A DNA stretch of 64,000 nucleotides from Budorcas taxicolor (Eukaryota > Chordata > Mammalia > Artiodactyla > Bovidae): contig NC_068926.1 in assembly GCF_023091745.1 (NCBI RefSeq), positions 45,470,001 through 45,534,000 on the forward strand, in the 5' to 3' direction. How positions within the stretch are numbered: the stretch's first letter is position 1; every line of letters starts with the position of its first letter. The notes beneath the pieces are model-generated. The model was not told where the DNA came from. It did not search any database and saw nothing but the letters and a program-made list of their open reading frames with translations. Of the stretch, positions 20,869-32,655 are shown in pieces. The translations under genes were made by a program, and so were the position numbers.

Positions 20869-21386
20869 CCAAGTAGTCTTGGCCTCTGCATCTGGAATAT
20901 GAAACGTGTCAGGCATATGACGCCAATGAGGATGCCACAGTGCTGAAGAGGACCTCAGCCCAGGGCTGCTGAGCAGCTGGTGAAAAGTCTGGGGTGTTAT
21001 GGGAACCTCTGCTGCTGCTTTTTAAAGTCAGAAGAAGCTGGCCAAACAAAACATCTCTCCTTCAGGTCACCACTTTGCAGTCTCTGATTTACATGCTTTT
21101 AAATGTGATTTGAGCCAGCCAAATCATGCTTTAATGAAGGGGCTCTGGCAGGGGGACCCTGAGGGGGTCAGTGTTTCTCAGACCCCTGGAACAGCCCGAG
21201 CGTCTGCCCCATAACTGTCCCCTTGGATGTGCCCTGTAAGGATGTGCTTCCTCAGGGAGTGGGACTGTTTCACGCCCACCGTGGCGGCCTCCTTGGGGGC
21301 TCCAGGAAGAGAAATGTCCTCCCATGTGGGCCTCCTTGGTGGATGATGCATCTGATCTCAGAGAGAGCAGTGGGCGTGATTTGAAG
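20869..21386. other. unique intergenic sequence
   Basis: No gene or repeat recognised. Confidence 0.45.
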
Positions 21387-21470
21387 TGAGATCTTAGTTC
21401 CCTGCCTAGGATTCAAACCTGCATCTCCTGCATTGGCAGGTGGATTGGTTGCCACCGCACTACCAGGGCT
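21387..21470 (-). mobile_element. CHR-2 SINE fragment
   Basis: Inverted head: gatcttagttccctgcctag to ctcctgcattggcaggtgga and ccgcactaccaggg. Confidence 0.75.
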
Positions 21471-22198
21471 GTGTAGTTTTGCCATTAGGAGGATCTGGTA
21501 GGGAGGTAAAGGCCAGTGAGGCCAGCATGTGCACAGACAGTCTCCGTAATCAGAGCCCAATCCACAGAGAGCTGGCCTCTGCCTTCTGATTCCCAGGGCC
21601 TAGGGTCGGGGGGTTCAGTGGGAACCATCTACCTCCTGCCTAAGAGGCTGGCAGCCGGGACACCCAGCCTGGCAGACTCTGAGGTGGTAAAGAGCAGTGG
21701 GGTGTGCGCTAAACCCAGAAGTTTGATTTAAGAAGCCCAGGGGCGTGACTTCAGTGCTGCGACCAGACACAGAAGTGGAGGCAAGCAAATACCTGGTGTC
21801 CAACAGGCTGGAGAGGCTGATTAGCATATAAATGATGGCTGGTGAGTGAGTAGCATAGAAATGATGGTGACAAACAGTGTTTCCTGTATCTGGGGCACTG
21901 TTGTGTTCCCAGAGCTAAATCTCAGGGATCACATTCACTCTGTCAAGGTGCTGAGTAAACCTGTCTGGGCTTTTCACAGCCCCGCCCATGGCCCTGGGAG
22001 CACAACCAGGGTCTTCTGAATGAGTGGGGGAGGGGATTGTCAAAGGGAGAAAACCCACCTGAGCACCCCCTGGGCAATGTCCCCCAAAACCCTGGCTCCA
22101 CTGGGTTTCCAAGTCTGAATCCCCATGTAAATGAAAATTGGTGGGTTTAGGGGACCTAAAGCTTTGCAGAATTTAGGGGGTGTAGACGGCTCAACCCC
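21471..22198. other. unique intergenic sequence
   Basis: No gene or family repeat. Two near-identical short segments (agcatataaatgatgg and agcatagaaatgatgg) lie about 28 bp apart near 21822-21865. Confidence 0.45.
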
Positions 22199-22444
22199 TT
22201 GCCTGGAAAACCCCATGGATGGAGGAGCCTGGTGGGCTGCAGTCCATGGGGTCGCTAAGAGTCCAACACAACTGAGTGACTTCACTTGCACTTTTCACTT
22301 TCATGCACTGGAGAAGGAAATGCAACCCACTCAGTGTTCTTGCCTGGAGAATCCCAGGGACGGGGGAGCCTGGTAGGCTGCTGTCTATGGGGTCACACAG
22401 AGTTGGACACAACTGAAGGGACTTGGCAGCAGCAGCAGCAGCAG
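22199..22444 (-). mobile_element. Bov-A2 SINE, truncated
   Basis: Inverted Bov-A2; the 3'-terminal part (left) is missing. Ends in a (gca)n run at 22427-22444 immediately beside a BovB copy. Confidence 0.9.
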
Positions 22445-22445
22445 A

Positions 22446-23130
22446 CAGCTCAACATTCAGAAAACTAAGATCATGGCATCTGGTCCCATCACTTCATGGG
22501 AAATAGATGGGGAAACAGTGGCTGACTTTATTTTTTTGGGCTCCAAAATTACTGCAGATGGTGATTGCAGCCATGAAATTAAAAGGCGCTTACTCCTTGG
22601 AAGGAAAGTTATGGCCAACCTACACCAGCATATTCAAAAGCAGAGACATTACTTTGCCAACAAAGGTCCGTCTAGTCAAGGCTATGGTTTTTCCAGTGGT
22701 CATGTATGGATGTGAGAGTTGGACTGTGAAGAAAGCTCAGCACAGAATAATTGATGCTTTTAAACTGTGGTATTGAGAAGACTCTTGCGAGTCCCTTGGA
22801 CTGCAAGGAGATCCAACCAGTCCATCCTAAAGGAGATCAGTCCTGGGTGTTCATTGGAAGGACTAATGTTGAAGCTGAAACTCCAATACTTTGCCCACCT
22901 GATGCAAAGAGTTGACTCATTGGAAAAGACCCTGATGCTGGGAAAGATTAAGGGCAGGAGGAGAAGGGGACAACAGAGGATGAGACAGTTGAATGGCATC
23001 ACTGACTCAATGGACATGGGTTTGAATGGACTCCGGGAGTTGGTGATGGATAAGGAGGCCTGGTGTGCTGCGGTTCATGGGCTCGCAAAGAGTCAGACAT
23101 GACTGAGCAACTGAACTGAGCTGAACTGAA
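22446..23130 (+). mobile_element. BovB LINE 3' fragment
   Basis: 5'-truncated BovB, from cagctcaacattcagaaaac to the 3' end actgagcaactgaactgagc. Frames encode parts of the RT C-terminal region (VMYGCESWTVKKA, RRRRGQQRMRQLNGIT), broken by at least one frameshift near 22770. Confidence 0.92.
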
Positions 23131-23242
23131 GACATATATGGGTTTGGGACCAAAAACCTCTCCTTGCTGCCTATGGTCTGCGTTCAGTCTGGAATGGGTC
23201 AAGTTTGATCCGCGGAGATTTTCTTTTTTTCTTTTTAAATCT

Positions 23243-23376
23243 GGGGATTTCCTGATGGTCCAGTGGTTACAACTCTGCCTTCCACTGCTGGGGGCCAGCA
23301 GATGGGGTGGGGCGTGGGTTTCACCCCGGTCGGGGAGCTAAGATTCTGCTTGCCTTATAGTTTGGCCAAAAAAAAA
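23243..23376 (+). mobile_element. CHR-2 SINE
   Basis: Plus-oriented: gggatttcctgatggtccag head, then gggtttcaccccggtcgggg and an A-rich end. Confidence 0.8.
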
Positions 23377-25314
23377 TGTATATAAAAATTGGAAGCAATA
23401 TTTACATATTTGGAAACTACTCTCAAAGAACTGGAATGTTTGGCCACGTTCTGGTGATTCTGGTGTGGAAACACTGTTCCGGGGCTGGGGAGTAGCTTTC
23501 CCTGGGGACTCAGTGTATCCCTCCCCCATCCCTCCCTGACTCAGTCTTGCCAGGCATTAACCCGTTAGTCACCAGGTCCTGAGGGATCTATGGGGGAGCC
23601 TGGCAGAAGGCTGGGCACTTAGGGGACTTGGGGCAGTACCTGTTCACCGCATTTAGAGACTCATTCATGTTATTTCAATACTAACAATTGTCAGGGGCCG
23701 GGTGAGCTCAAAGCCACAGGGCGGGGAGGGTTGGGAGGTTGTGGCAGCTGACTGTGTCACGAGCACCACCCTTCCAGCTGCCCGGCTGCCCTGCTCTTTC
23801 CCTGATCGGGTCTGACACCATCACGGGTACCCGTGGACGTGCCCATTGGGATCAGTGCTTCCCAACCCTGGAGCAGACATAAGATGCTTCTCTTCCTCTC
23901 TCTGCCCCCATCCTCTGGCTCTGCTTCCTCCTCTCTTTGCAAAGGAAGGAAAAAGGAGAATGCCAAATTTCCCCCCTGCCCAGACCCCACCTCACAGGAC
24001 TGGAGACTAGGGTCCTAGCAGGGCTGCCCTGCACCTCCCAGAAGACAGTCCTGATGCCATTTCTTCTCTCTCCCTCTCTCTGTCCCTGTCTCTGTTTCTC
24101 TCTCTCTCGTAGATTTAGTCACAGAGCTGACAGGGTCAAGGGTGACCATTAAAAGCCCATCGTCTCAGAAGAGCCGCTTTTGCACCAAGCAGGGGTTTGA
24201 AATCGAACAAGGTCAGTGCATTAACTGCAATCAAAGGTGGCTGGAAGCTCCCGGACTCTTGCTGCTGCCTCTATGGTGAAGATGGTCTTGACTCTCCTAT
24301 CACAGGGTCGCCTGAAGGGCCTGCTTCCATTCAGACCCTGCAGACCTGTCTGGAACGTCGTCATAGAAGAGGTTACTCTAAGTGTATTTTCATCCACTTA
24401 GATCCACTCTATTGCTTCTAGGTGACTGCTGTTATTTGCTGTGGATGGAGGCTGCCTCTCTGCCAGGATTTTACCAGAAAGTGTAATTGTGACAACCTTG
24501 GGAGAATTTAGCTGAGACACTCACCCTCATGGCAGAGGTGCTGGGTGACCCCTGGCAGGCCCCTGGAGACAGAGGTGGCTCCCCAGCCTGGGGACTGGGT
24601 TTTCACAAGGACTGTGTCTGTCTGCATCTCCCTCACTACCCTGATTTCCCTTCTATAGCTTGCTGTCTGGACCCTGACACCTCACCCTGTGCTGGGCATG
24701 ATCAGGGGCCCCACAGCTCAGTGGCACCCCCAGCCCCATTCATCCAAACCCCTTGTCAGGGGCAGGGCCTTCCCTATTGCCCCCAGCACCATCCCTCTGC
24801 TGCCCAGGTCCTGCCCTCCATTCTGGGGTCCACAGGACATGGACAGTCCACGTGGGGTGATTTATGGGGACTGGGCAAGCCTCAGCACCTGAAGAAGCAT
24901 CACTCAGCAGGGGACCAGTGGGGGACTTGGTGCCTGCTGCTGGTAACAGGCCCAGGGCTGTTGATAGAAGGGAGATCACACTGCCCCTCACCCCAGGTGA
25001 TGCGCAGGGCCACCTGAATGAGACCAGCTTCTGGCACCGACCCCACTCCCTGGGGCTCTGGCGACCAGGCGGGTGCTTCCAATCAGAGGGCTCCTCTGAC
25101 CTCAGACTCTGCCTCTGACAATTCAGCTAGAGCCCTGCTAGCATCTGCAGTGGCTTTGTGCAGATGAGAAAAAGCTCTCTTTTCCAGGGGACACCTGGAT
25201 ACCTGAGGAGTGGACCAGGGGCTCCTTCCTGCTCCTCAGACCTCCTAGCAGTGTGCAGCCTGCACCACCAGGCAAAGCAGGCCTGACTCAGCTCTTGTGA
25301 AATGAACTTGAAGC
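23377..25314. other. GC-rich intergenic sequence
   Basis: Moderately GC-rich, with a pyrimidine (TC)-rich microsatellite at 24061-24109. Long ORFs such as the 162-codon one at 24529-25017 have no recognisable domain, and overlapping frames on both strands are equally open, so I do not call a gene. Confidence 0.5.
24061..24109 (+). repeat. (TC)n-rich simple repeat
   Basis: Imperfect tctctc/ccctctctctgt run of about 49 bp. Confidence 0.75.
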
Positions 25315-25810
25315 AGCTTTAAGGTTAAAACCTGTTTACTCAGCACCTCCTTCTAGAAATTCATCCCAGGGAAATATTCTGGCGTGTGTATGAAGATTTA
25401 TGATCATAGCAATGCTATTTATAATGGTGGAAAAATTGGAGACAATCTAAATGTTTAAAAACAGGGATCCATTATATAAATGATCATGCAATATTCTTGC
25501 AGCTCTCTGAGCAGGCATTAAAAATAGTGCTGTGATGCACACAAGGACGTCCGTGCCAGGATGTTCACTGCAGGCTTGTCTGTTGTAACAAAAGACTGAG
25601 ATAAATGTCTGCAGAGAAGAAACCACTCCAGTGAATCGTGGGCATCTGAACCATGGACGCCCTGCAGGCTTGGACCACAGTGATGGCCAGGTAGTTCTAA
25701 TGCAGAAGAATCTTTGAGATTTTTGTTCATTGAGGAAAGGAAGGTTGTACAGTATACGAATATGTATGTGTTACCATTTGTGGACAAACCATGTGTGTAG
25801 ATATACGTGT
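25315..25810 (+). mobile_element. old L1 3' fragment
   Basis: Wording typical of an L1M-type tail: agaaattcatcccagggaaa, tgctatttataatggtgga, aattggagacaatctaaatg, ggcattaaaaatagtgctgt. Diverged; interrupted at the right by a Bov-tA. Confidence 0.6.
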
Positions 25811-25815
25811 ATGTG

Positions 25816-26020
25816 TGTTAGTTGCTCAAATCATGTCTGAATCTTTGCGACCCCATGGAATGTAGCCCACCAGGCTTTTCTGTCCTTGGGATCCTCCTGG
25901 CAAGGATACTGGAGTGAGTTGCCATTCGCTTCTCCAGGGGATCTTCATGGCTCAGGGATTGAACCTGGGTCTCCTGCATTGCAAGTGGATTCTTTACCAT
26001 CTGAGCCAGCAGGAAAGCCC
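25816..26020 (-). mobile_element. Bov-tA SINE
   Basis: Inverted Bov-tA: tgaatctttgcgaccccatg to gattgaacctgggtctcctg and the head ttctttaccatctgagccag. Confidence 0.92.
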
Positions 26021-26394
26021 TATGGATGTACATCCATATATATGTATAAACTTGTTTACATCCTGACTGTCTCCAGTGAGGCCATCAGGAGGCTTTGTGG
26101 CCAAAATAACAAAGAAGAGAGTCCCCCTACTGAATCCCTTTTTATAATCCACGCTTTCAAGCATCACATGCTTGATTTGGGGTGGAAGTAAACAAAGCAT
26201 AACCACACAAACAAGTATCAAGGGTGGAGAGCACTTTGGTTGCCTTGGGGAGACGAGCAGATCTTTTAGGACTGGGGTTCTCATGACAACATCCAACTTC
26301 ACGCTGGAAATGAACTTCAAGGGTCATGGATCTGCACCCTTTTTTCCACAACCCCAGTGCCCACTGTATGTATTCATAGAATTGTAATACACTT
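26021..26394. other. unique intergenic sequence
   Basis: No gene or repeat recognised. Confidence 0.4.
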
Positions 26395-27120
26395 TACGTT
26401 TTAGAACACTTTTGGATTTACAGAATTATTGCAAAGATGGTACAGATGGTTTCCATCTACTGCAAGCCAGCTTCTGCAATGACTGGCACTGTACGTTTGT
26501 CACTATCAATGAATGAACATTGATGCATTTTTTGGTGCAACTGATATTGTTATTAATTTCTAAAATAGTTATTTATTGGAGTATAATTGACTTCACATGG
26601 ATACATTTTAAACTGAATTCCACACTTCATCAGATTTCCTCACTTGCCCCGACTGTCCCTTTTCTGTTCCCAGATCCCTTCCAGGGACCACACTACATTT
26701 AAATGTCGTGTCTCCTAGGTTTATTTTGGCTCAGAGTTTCTCCCTTTCCTTGTTTTGATTATCTGGACAGTTTTGATGACCTGGATAGTTTCGAGGAGCG
26801 CTGGTCAGGTGCTTTGTGGGACATCTCATGCTGGGATTTGTCTGGTGTTTTTCTCATGATTACCCTGGGGTGATGGGTGTACAGAGGTGAAGTGCCCTCC
26901 CATCCCATCAGCCAGAACACCTCCCATCAGCATGACTCATCACTTGATGTTGACCTTGATTGCCTGGCCAGGCAGTGTCTGAGGGTTTCTCCTGTACAGT
27001 TACCGTTCCCCCCTTTCCACACTGTCCTCCTTGGAAGGAAGTCACTGACTCAGCCCACACTTAAAAGTCTAGCTGCTTGAGGAGGGAGATCTACTTTATT
27101 GGGGATTTTTCTGCACTGGA
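26395..27120. mobile_element. old L1M-type noncoding region
   Basis: Contains ttgatgacctggatagtttc, gggatttgtctggtgttttt, ctcatgattaccctggggtg and gatgttgaccttgattgcct, wording I associate with an ancient L1M noncoding region. Orientation and subfamily not resolved. Confidence 0.55.
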
Positions 27121-27885
27121 GATTTGAATATCCTTCACCATGTATGTATTCAATATCAGTATAAATTCATGGGTGTTTATTTCAAACTTTTGAGTTACAA
27201 GACAATACGAGTTTATGTTCCTTGTTCAGATTCTGCCCGTTTGGCCATGGGAGCGCTTTCCAGTGGACCATTTGTGCTGTCCTGTGATTATGTACATGGG
27301 CCTATGCGTGTGTGCATGTATCTTGCACTTCCTTCATCTCTGACACCACCAGGGGCTCCCCGCTCACCTGTGTGTTTCCTGCTCCAGCCCCAGAGTTAGC
27401 TATTTCTCCAGGAGCCCTGGCCCCTTGTTCTCATAGACCAATGGACCCACAATGTCCAGTCCCTCCTTCCCCACCTGGGGAGGGAAGTGGTGCATCAGTG
27501 ACTTTAGGGTCAGAGAGGCTGAAATCACGCCTGCTCCATCCCCTGTGAGCTGTGGGCTTCAGTTTGTGGCACGTGAGGTCACACGATGCAGGAGAAGCAG
27601 GATGCAGAGGACCCTGGACCAGTGAGTGTCCCTTGCTGCTTGAAGCTAAGAAAGAAATTTAATCAGTTGATAGAAAATAAAATGTGCATTAGATCTCACC
27701 CCCACCCCCTGAGCTTGGAGTGGGGAGCTCACCCTCCCAGGAGTTCCCTCCATGACTCTACTTCCTTGTTCCTGCTACCAGTCACCTCCTGGGGGTCCAG
27801 GCTCACCACCTCCTCCCTCTCCTTCTGTCCTGTTGTAATAGGGAAGAATGCTTTGTAATCTATTACAGGATAATCACTAAAGGGA
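27121..27885. other. intergenic sequence
   Basis: No gene recognised; the left part may continue the old repeat to about 27300. Confidence 0.4.
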
Positions 27886-28285
27886 TGTTGCCAGTAAGCT
27901 TAAATTTTACATTATGGCCCATCTCTGGGCACCCCACTTCCCAGGCAATGAACATTAAGCTAAAATACTTAAGCTAAGTATTTCATAAGAAATAGCCTGA
28001 TCAGGTCCACCTGTGAATGACTGCAGGAAGGATGTAATTATCACAGCCCGTCTGGAGGCTGATGGGAGCCATGAAGTGTTTGACCTTACTTCCTCCACTT
28101 TTAGTATAAAAGGAGCCTGAATTCTAACTCAGGCAAGATGGTTCTTTGGGGCATGAGCCCACCATCTTCTCCGTCTGTTAGCTGGCTTTCCCAATAAAGT
28201 CACTATTCCTTATGCCAATAACTGGTCTCTCAATTATTGGCCTGTTGTGTGGCAAGGAGTACGAGCTTAGACTTGGTAACCCTCT
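27886..28285 (+). mobile_element. ERV LTR (solo)
   Basis: Noncoding LTR with a TATA-like tataaaagg near 28104, the polyadenylation signal aataaag at about 28193 and a U5 end resembling ruminant LTRs (attggcctgttgtgtggcaa, gagcttagacttggtaac). No internal viral sequence follows. Edges approximate. Confidence 0.7.
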
Positions 28286-28416
28286 CTAGCCAGGTCAATC
28301 CACAGCAGCTGCCCCTGGGGTCCTGGGAGATCTGCACACAATCTTGGTCCTGCCTGCATCCCTACTGGAGGCATCTCAGGTCTCATTCACCTTTAGATCT
28401 CTTCTGACTGTGGTAC

Positions 28417-29306
28417 TGAGAGGGACAGAGTAAAGGGACAAAGTAGGTGATTAAATAGTTAACCCCCCTAGGGGATTGTAAGTAGGAAAAATGTGGGAGA
28501 CCCCTGTTAAGTTAATAATTACTCGAGAAAGCAGGTTTACTTAAACACAAAACCAGGCAGGCTTGATTAGCAATAAAATCATGCAGTAGAAGCATGCTGC
28601 TGCTGCTGCTGAGTCGCTTCAGTCGTGTCCGGCTCTGTGTGACCCCACAGACGGCAGCCCACCAGGCTCCCCCGTCCCTGGGATTCTCCAGGCAAGAACA
28701 CTGGAGTGGGTTGCCATTTCCTTGTCCAGTGCATGAAAGTGAAAAGTGGAAGTGAAGTTGCTCAGTTGTGTCCGACTCTTAGCGACCTCTTGGACTGCAG
28801 CCTACCAGGCTCCTCTGTCCATGGGATTTTCCAGGCAAGAGTACTGGAGTAGGGTGCCATTGTCTTCTCTAGTAGAAGCATGAGCTATACCCCAAAACAA
28901 TAAAACTGGTGGTATGAAACCCACATCCTGCCCAGGAAGCTCAATAAGTTGATGATCCCATCCCTAAGACATGCTCTCTGCACACATGAAAAACTGGTTT
29001 GTGGACCTAACTTGACTATGTAGGGAGAAGAAGACTCCCATGCCCAGACTGGAAGAGGAGCTGATGATGGAAGCATGACATCTCAAGAGAGACAAAGAAA
29101 AATTTTCCCCCTTCTCCCTTTTCCTTTGATTCTAAAACTATAACCCAGTAAGTTCTTGGGCATGACTTCTCTCACCCACCCACTTGTAAGCCTCACGATC
29201 ATCCTATTCCAATAAAGCACTTCTTGTCTATCATTTCGCCTCTTGCTGAATTCTTTCCTGTGCTGAGACATAAAGGACTGTGGTACCGGAGCTCTTTGGA
29301 GCCCCT
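28417..29306 (+). mobile_element. ERV LTR copy A, with Bov-A2 inside
   Basis: About 600 bp of LTR once the Bov-A2 is removed. It shares its whole length with copy B at 30154: ggtgattaaatagttaa, ggggattgtaagtaggaaaa, agcccagtaagttcttggg-type block, polyadenylation signal aataaag near 29213 and the end ggtaccggagctct. Plus orientation. Class I is likely but not proven. It has no coding sequence. Confidence 0.75.
28597..28870 (+). mobile_element. Bov-A2 SINE, complete, inside LTR A
   Basis: Full dimer beginning with (ctg)n and ending ggtgccattgtcttctct. Exact 12-bp target-site duplication AGTAGAAGCATG at 28585-28596 and 28871-28882. Close to consensus, hence fairly young. Confidence 0.96.
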
Positions 29307-30153
29307 AGAAATGACAGCAATCAGTTTCAGTACCAACAAGAGCTGCCCCGTGTCCTTTAGACACGGAGGGGATGTGCTGGCCAGCTTACTACCAGAAGTG
29401 GACAATTCCATGGGCATACACTAGGTGTTTGGTGTCATGAGCAAGTGCAGTGGGAAGCTATGGTTCCATGACACCTGACATATCTTGGAGAGGATGTAGA
29501 GTGTTTGTGCGTGCAGACTCCATTACTGGGCACGGGCAGAGGGGAAAGCTTCTCCCTTGAGAAGGAACAGGACGTGGAGCAGCCATCGTCGCTCCTTGCC
29601 CTCACCTGTGGGGCACCTGAGAGGACACCTGCCCAGCCTTTGTTCAGTCCTCAGGGTCACTGCACACCTTCTTGGCATTCAGGGGAATGGAGGGCATTTC
29701 AGGAAGGACCTGTGGCCATGTCTCCCACAACCCTTTCTCCCTTTGATGGCTCAGCAGGTATTCCACACAGAGGAAGGAAGCACATCCTGAGGACATGGCT
29801 CCAGAGGCAGGGAAGGGAAAGGTGCAGGATGAAGTCTCTGCGATGGCCTCATCACACAGGGCCTGCACTCCCATCTGGATTCCTTCCAAGAACAGGGCCA
29901 TTTTCTGCCGTTGAACCTTTTTTTCTGTCACATTTCCTTGATCATGTGTAAATATTTCCTCAATTGGGCACATTTCAAGCTCTATTTAAAGCGTAATATA
30001 GGTGACTATAACTTCCATGTTCACAGGGCAGAAACGAGCACAAGGATGCACCCACTGGGAGTGAACTCCATGCTCCCCTGTCCGGGGAGGGGAGGAGACA
30101 CCCGTCTGAATGACCCTTAGATGATGTAGCTCATGGTGTTGATTAAGCCAGAA
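29307..30153. other. sequence between the two LTRs
   Basis: 847 bp lying between related same-orientation LTRs. No gag, protease, pol or env motif and no primer-binding-site-like stretch just after LTR A. A 148-codon ORF at 29505-29951 lacks any recognisable domain. Probably ordinary genomic sequence or heavily deleted debris. Confidence 0.5.
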
Positions 30154-30730
30154 TGATAGGGACCAAAAGGGATAAAGTAGATGATTAAATAGTTAGTCTC
30201 ATTAGGGGATTGTAAGTAGAAAAAATATGGGAGACCCTTGTAAGTTAATGATTACTCCAAAAGCATGTTTGCTTAAACACAAAACCAAGCAAGCAGGCTT
30301 GCTTAGCAACAAAACCATGCAACAGAAGCATGAGATGTGCCCCCCAAACAGTAAAACAATGGTGGCAGGAGACCCACATCCTGCTCAGTAGGTTAATGAT
30401 CCCTAGGACATGTTGTTTGCACACAGACCTAGCATAACCATGCAGGGAAAAGAAAACTCTGCTCAACCTGGAGGAGGAGCTGATGTTGGAAGGATGATGT
30501 CTACACAAGAAAGACAATGAAGTTCTCCTCCTCCCCACTTTTCCTATGATCATGAAACTGTAGCCCAGTAAGTTCTTGGGTCAAGGCACCTCCTCACTTG
30601 CCCACTTGTAAGCCTCACAAGTGTCCTATTCTAGTAAATCACTTCTGATCCATCACTTTGCCTCTGGCTGAAATCTTTTCTGTGCTGAGACATAAAGGGT
30701 TGTGGTACCGGAGCTCTTCAGAGCCCCCCA
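30154..30730 (+). mobile_element. ERV LTR copy B
   Basis: 577-bp relative of LTR A with the same order of blocks, from tgatagggaccaaaaggga to ggtaccggagctcttcagag. The polyadenylation signal is altered (tagtaaatc where A has aataaag). Noncoding. Confidence 0.75.
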
Positions 30731-30920
30731 GACTCAACCCAAAGGTTTCAAGAGGATGTAACAATTGCTGTTCCTGCAGTTTCATGCGCTCACCCAACGA
30801 CCCTCCTGCTTTCCACTCAAGAAGCCTCTGAAGGCACCACAGGGCTCATCTTCCACGTGATTAAACCCAGGTGTGCTGGTTTAGACACTTTGGTGGGAAG
30901 CACCACAAATGGGTGTGGGC

Positions 30921-31464
30921 TACTGCAGCCATGAAATTAAAAGATGCTTTGCTTCTTGGAAGAAAAGCTATGATTAACCTAGACAGCATATTAAAAAACC
31001 AGAGACATTACTTTGCCGACAAGGGTCCATATAGTCAAATCTATGGTTTTTCCAGTAGTCATGTACAGATGTGAGAGTTGGACCATAAAGAAAGCTGAGC
31101 GCCGAAGAATTGATGCTTTTGAACTGTGGTGCTCTTGAGAGTCCCTTGGACTGCAAGGAGATCAACCCAGTCCATCCTAAAGGAAATCAGTCCTGAATAT
31201 TGATTGGAAGGACTGATGCTGAAGCCAAAGCTCCAATACTTTGGCCACCTGATGCAAAGAACTGACTCGTTGGAAAAGACCCTGATGCTGGGAAAGATTG
31301 AAGTGGGGAGAAGGGGAGGACAGAGGATGAGATGGATGGCATCACTGACTCTATGGACATGCGTTTGAGCAAGCTCTGAGAGTTGGTGATGGACTGGGAA
31401 GCCTGCTGCAGTCCATGGGGTCACAGAGAGTCAGACAGGACTGAGTGACTGAACTGAACTGAAC
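30921..31464 (+). mobile_element. BovB LINE 3' fragment
   Basis: 5'-truncated BovB from actgcagccatgaaattaaa to gactgaactgaactgaa. Joined at its 3' end directly to a ruminant L1 5'-UTR fragment. Confidence 0.92.
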
Positions 31465-31465
31465 A

Positions 31466-32206
31466 ACCCCATCAGTCCGCAGATAATAGGATTAAAGTTT
31501 TACTGAGCAAGGCCCTGCCCACCAGAGAAAAAGCCAGTGTTTCCCATTGCCAGTAGCTCCCATCAGGAAGCTTACACAAGCCTCTTAGCATCTAAGAAGG
31601 AGGCTAAATTAATCATGATGAAAGTTAATCAGGATGAAAAAGTAGAAAGTTATGTCCCAGATAAAGGGACGAGAAAACCCCAGAAAAACAAATAAATGAA
31701 GTGGAGACAGGCAAACTTCCAGAAAAAGAAATCAGAATAATGATAGTGAAGATGATCCAGGATTTCAGGAAAACAATGGAGAAGATGCAAGAAATGTTTA
31801 CCAAAGACCTGCAAGAACTAAAGAACAAACAAAGATGAATAATACACTAGAAGGAATCGATAGCAGAATAACTGAGGCAGAAGAATGGATCAATGACCTG
31901 GAGGACAGAATAGTAGAAATCACAGCCTCAGAACAGAATATAGAAAAGAAGGGGGAAAAAAAAAATGAAGACAGCCTAAGAGATCTCTGGGACAATATGA
32001 AACACACCATTGGCATTATAGGCATTATAGGGGTCCCAGAAGGAGAAGAGAGAGAGAGAAAGGACCCGAGAAAATATTTGAAGAGATAATAGTTTAAAAC
32101 TTTCCTAACATGGGAAAGAAATAGTCAACCAAGTCCAGAAAGCACAGAAATAAATCCAAGGATAAACCCAAGTAGGAACACACTGAGACACATAGTAATC
32201 AAGCCA
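31466..32206 (+). mobile_element. ruminant L1 5'-UTR/ORF1 fragment
   Basis: Starts in the late 5'-UTR (gcagataataggattaaagt) and runs into ORF1, whose peptide shows NTLEGIDSRITEAEEWINDL and KKGEKKNEDSLRDLWDNMKH (coiled-coil part), ending after GIIGVPEGEERERKD. The frame is broken near 31830 and the rest of the element is absent. Both ends are truncated. Confidence 0.88.
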
Positions 32207-32314
32207 GGGTTCTCCCGCAGGGAAGTGGGGGACAAGGATGGTTGAAGCAGGAGGACACAGCTCTCAGCAGCGTCAGGCTCTACTAGTAGAACTGGTTCTG
32301 TTCATTTTCAAGAA

Positions 32315-32655
32315 TTGTTTATTTATTTATGTGGCTGCACTGGGTCTTTATTGCTTTGCTCAGGCTTCCTCTAGTTTCAGTGAGAGGGGACTACTCCTCG
32401 TTGTGGTGCAGGGGCTTCTCACTGCGGTGGCTTCTCGTTGCAGAGCACAGGTTCTAGGGCACACAGACCTTAGTAGTTGCAGCTCAAGGGCTCATTAGCT
32501 GTGGCTCTTGGGGCCCTGGAACGCTGATTCAGTAGCTGTGGCGCATGGGCTTAGTTGCCTCTCGGCATGTGCAATCTTCCCGGACTAGCGATTGAACCCA
32601 TGTCTCCTGCATTGGCAGGTGGATTTTCACCACCGGACCACTAGGCAAGTCCCAT
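32315..32655 (-). mobile_element. CHR-1 SINE, near complete
   Basis: Inverted CHR-1 from the A/T tail and gtggctgcactgggtcttta to ctcctgcattggcaggtgga and the head caccggaccactaggcaagt. Confidence 0.88.

Noticed and set aside
24529..25017. 162-codon ORF
   Set aside because: No domain, GC-rich sequence with open frames on both strands, no splice or promoter context.
28597..28612. (CTG)n expansion repeat
   Set aside because: It is the normal terminal repeat of Bov-A2; the same holds for (gca)n at 22427-22444 and 16411-16419.
29505..29951. 148-codon ORF between LTR A and LTR B as a retroviral gene remnant
   Set aside because: No gag, protease, pol or env motif; nothing ties it to a retrovirus.
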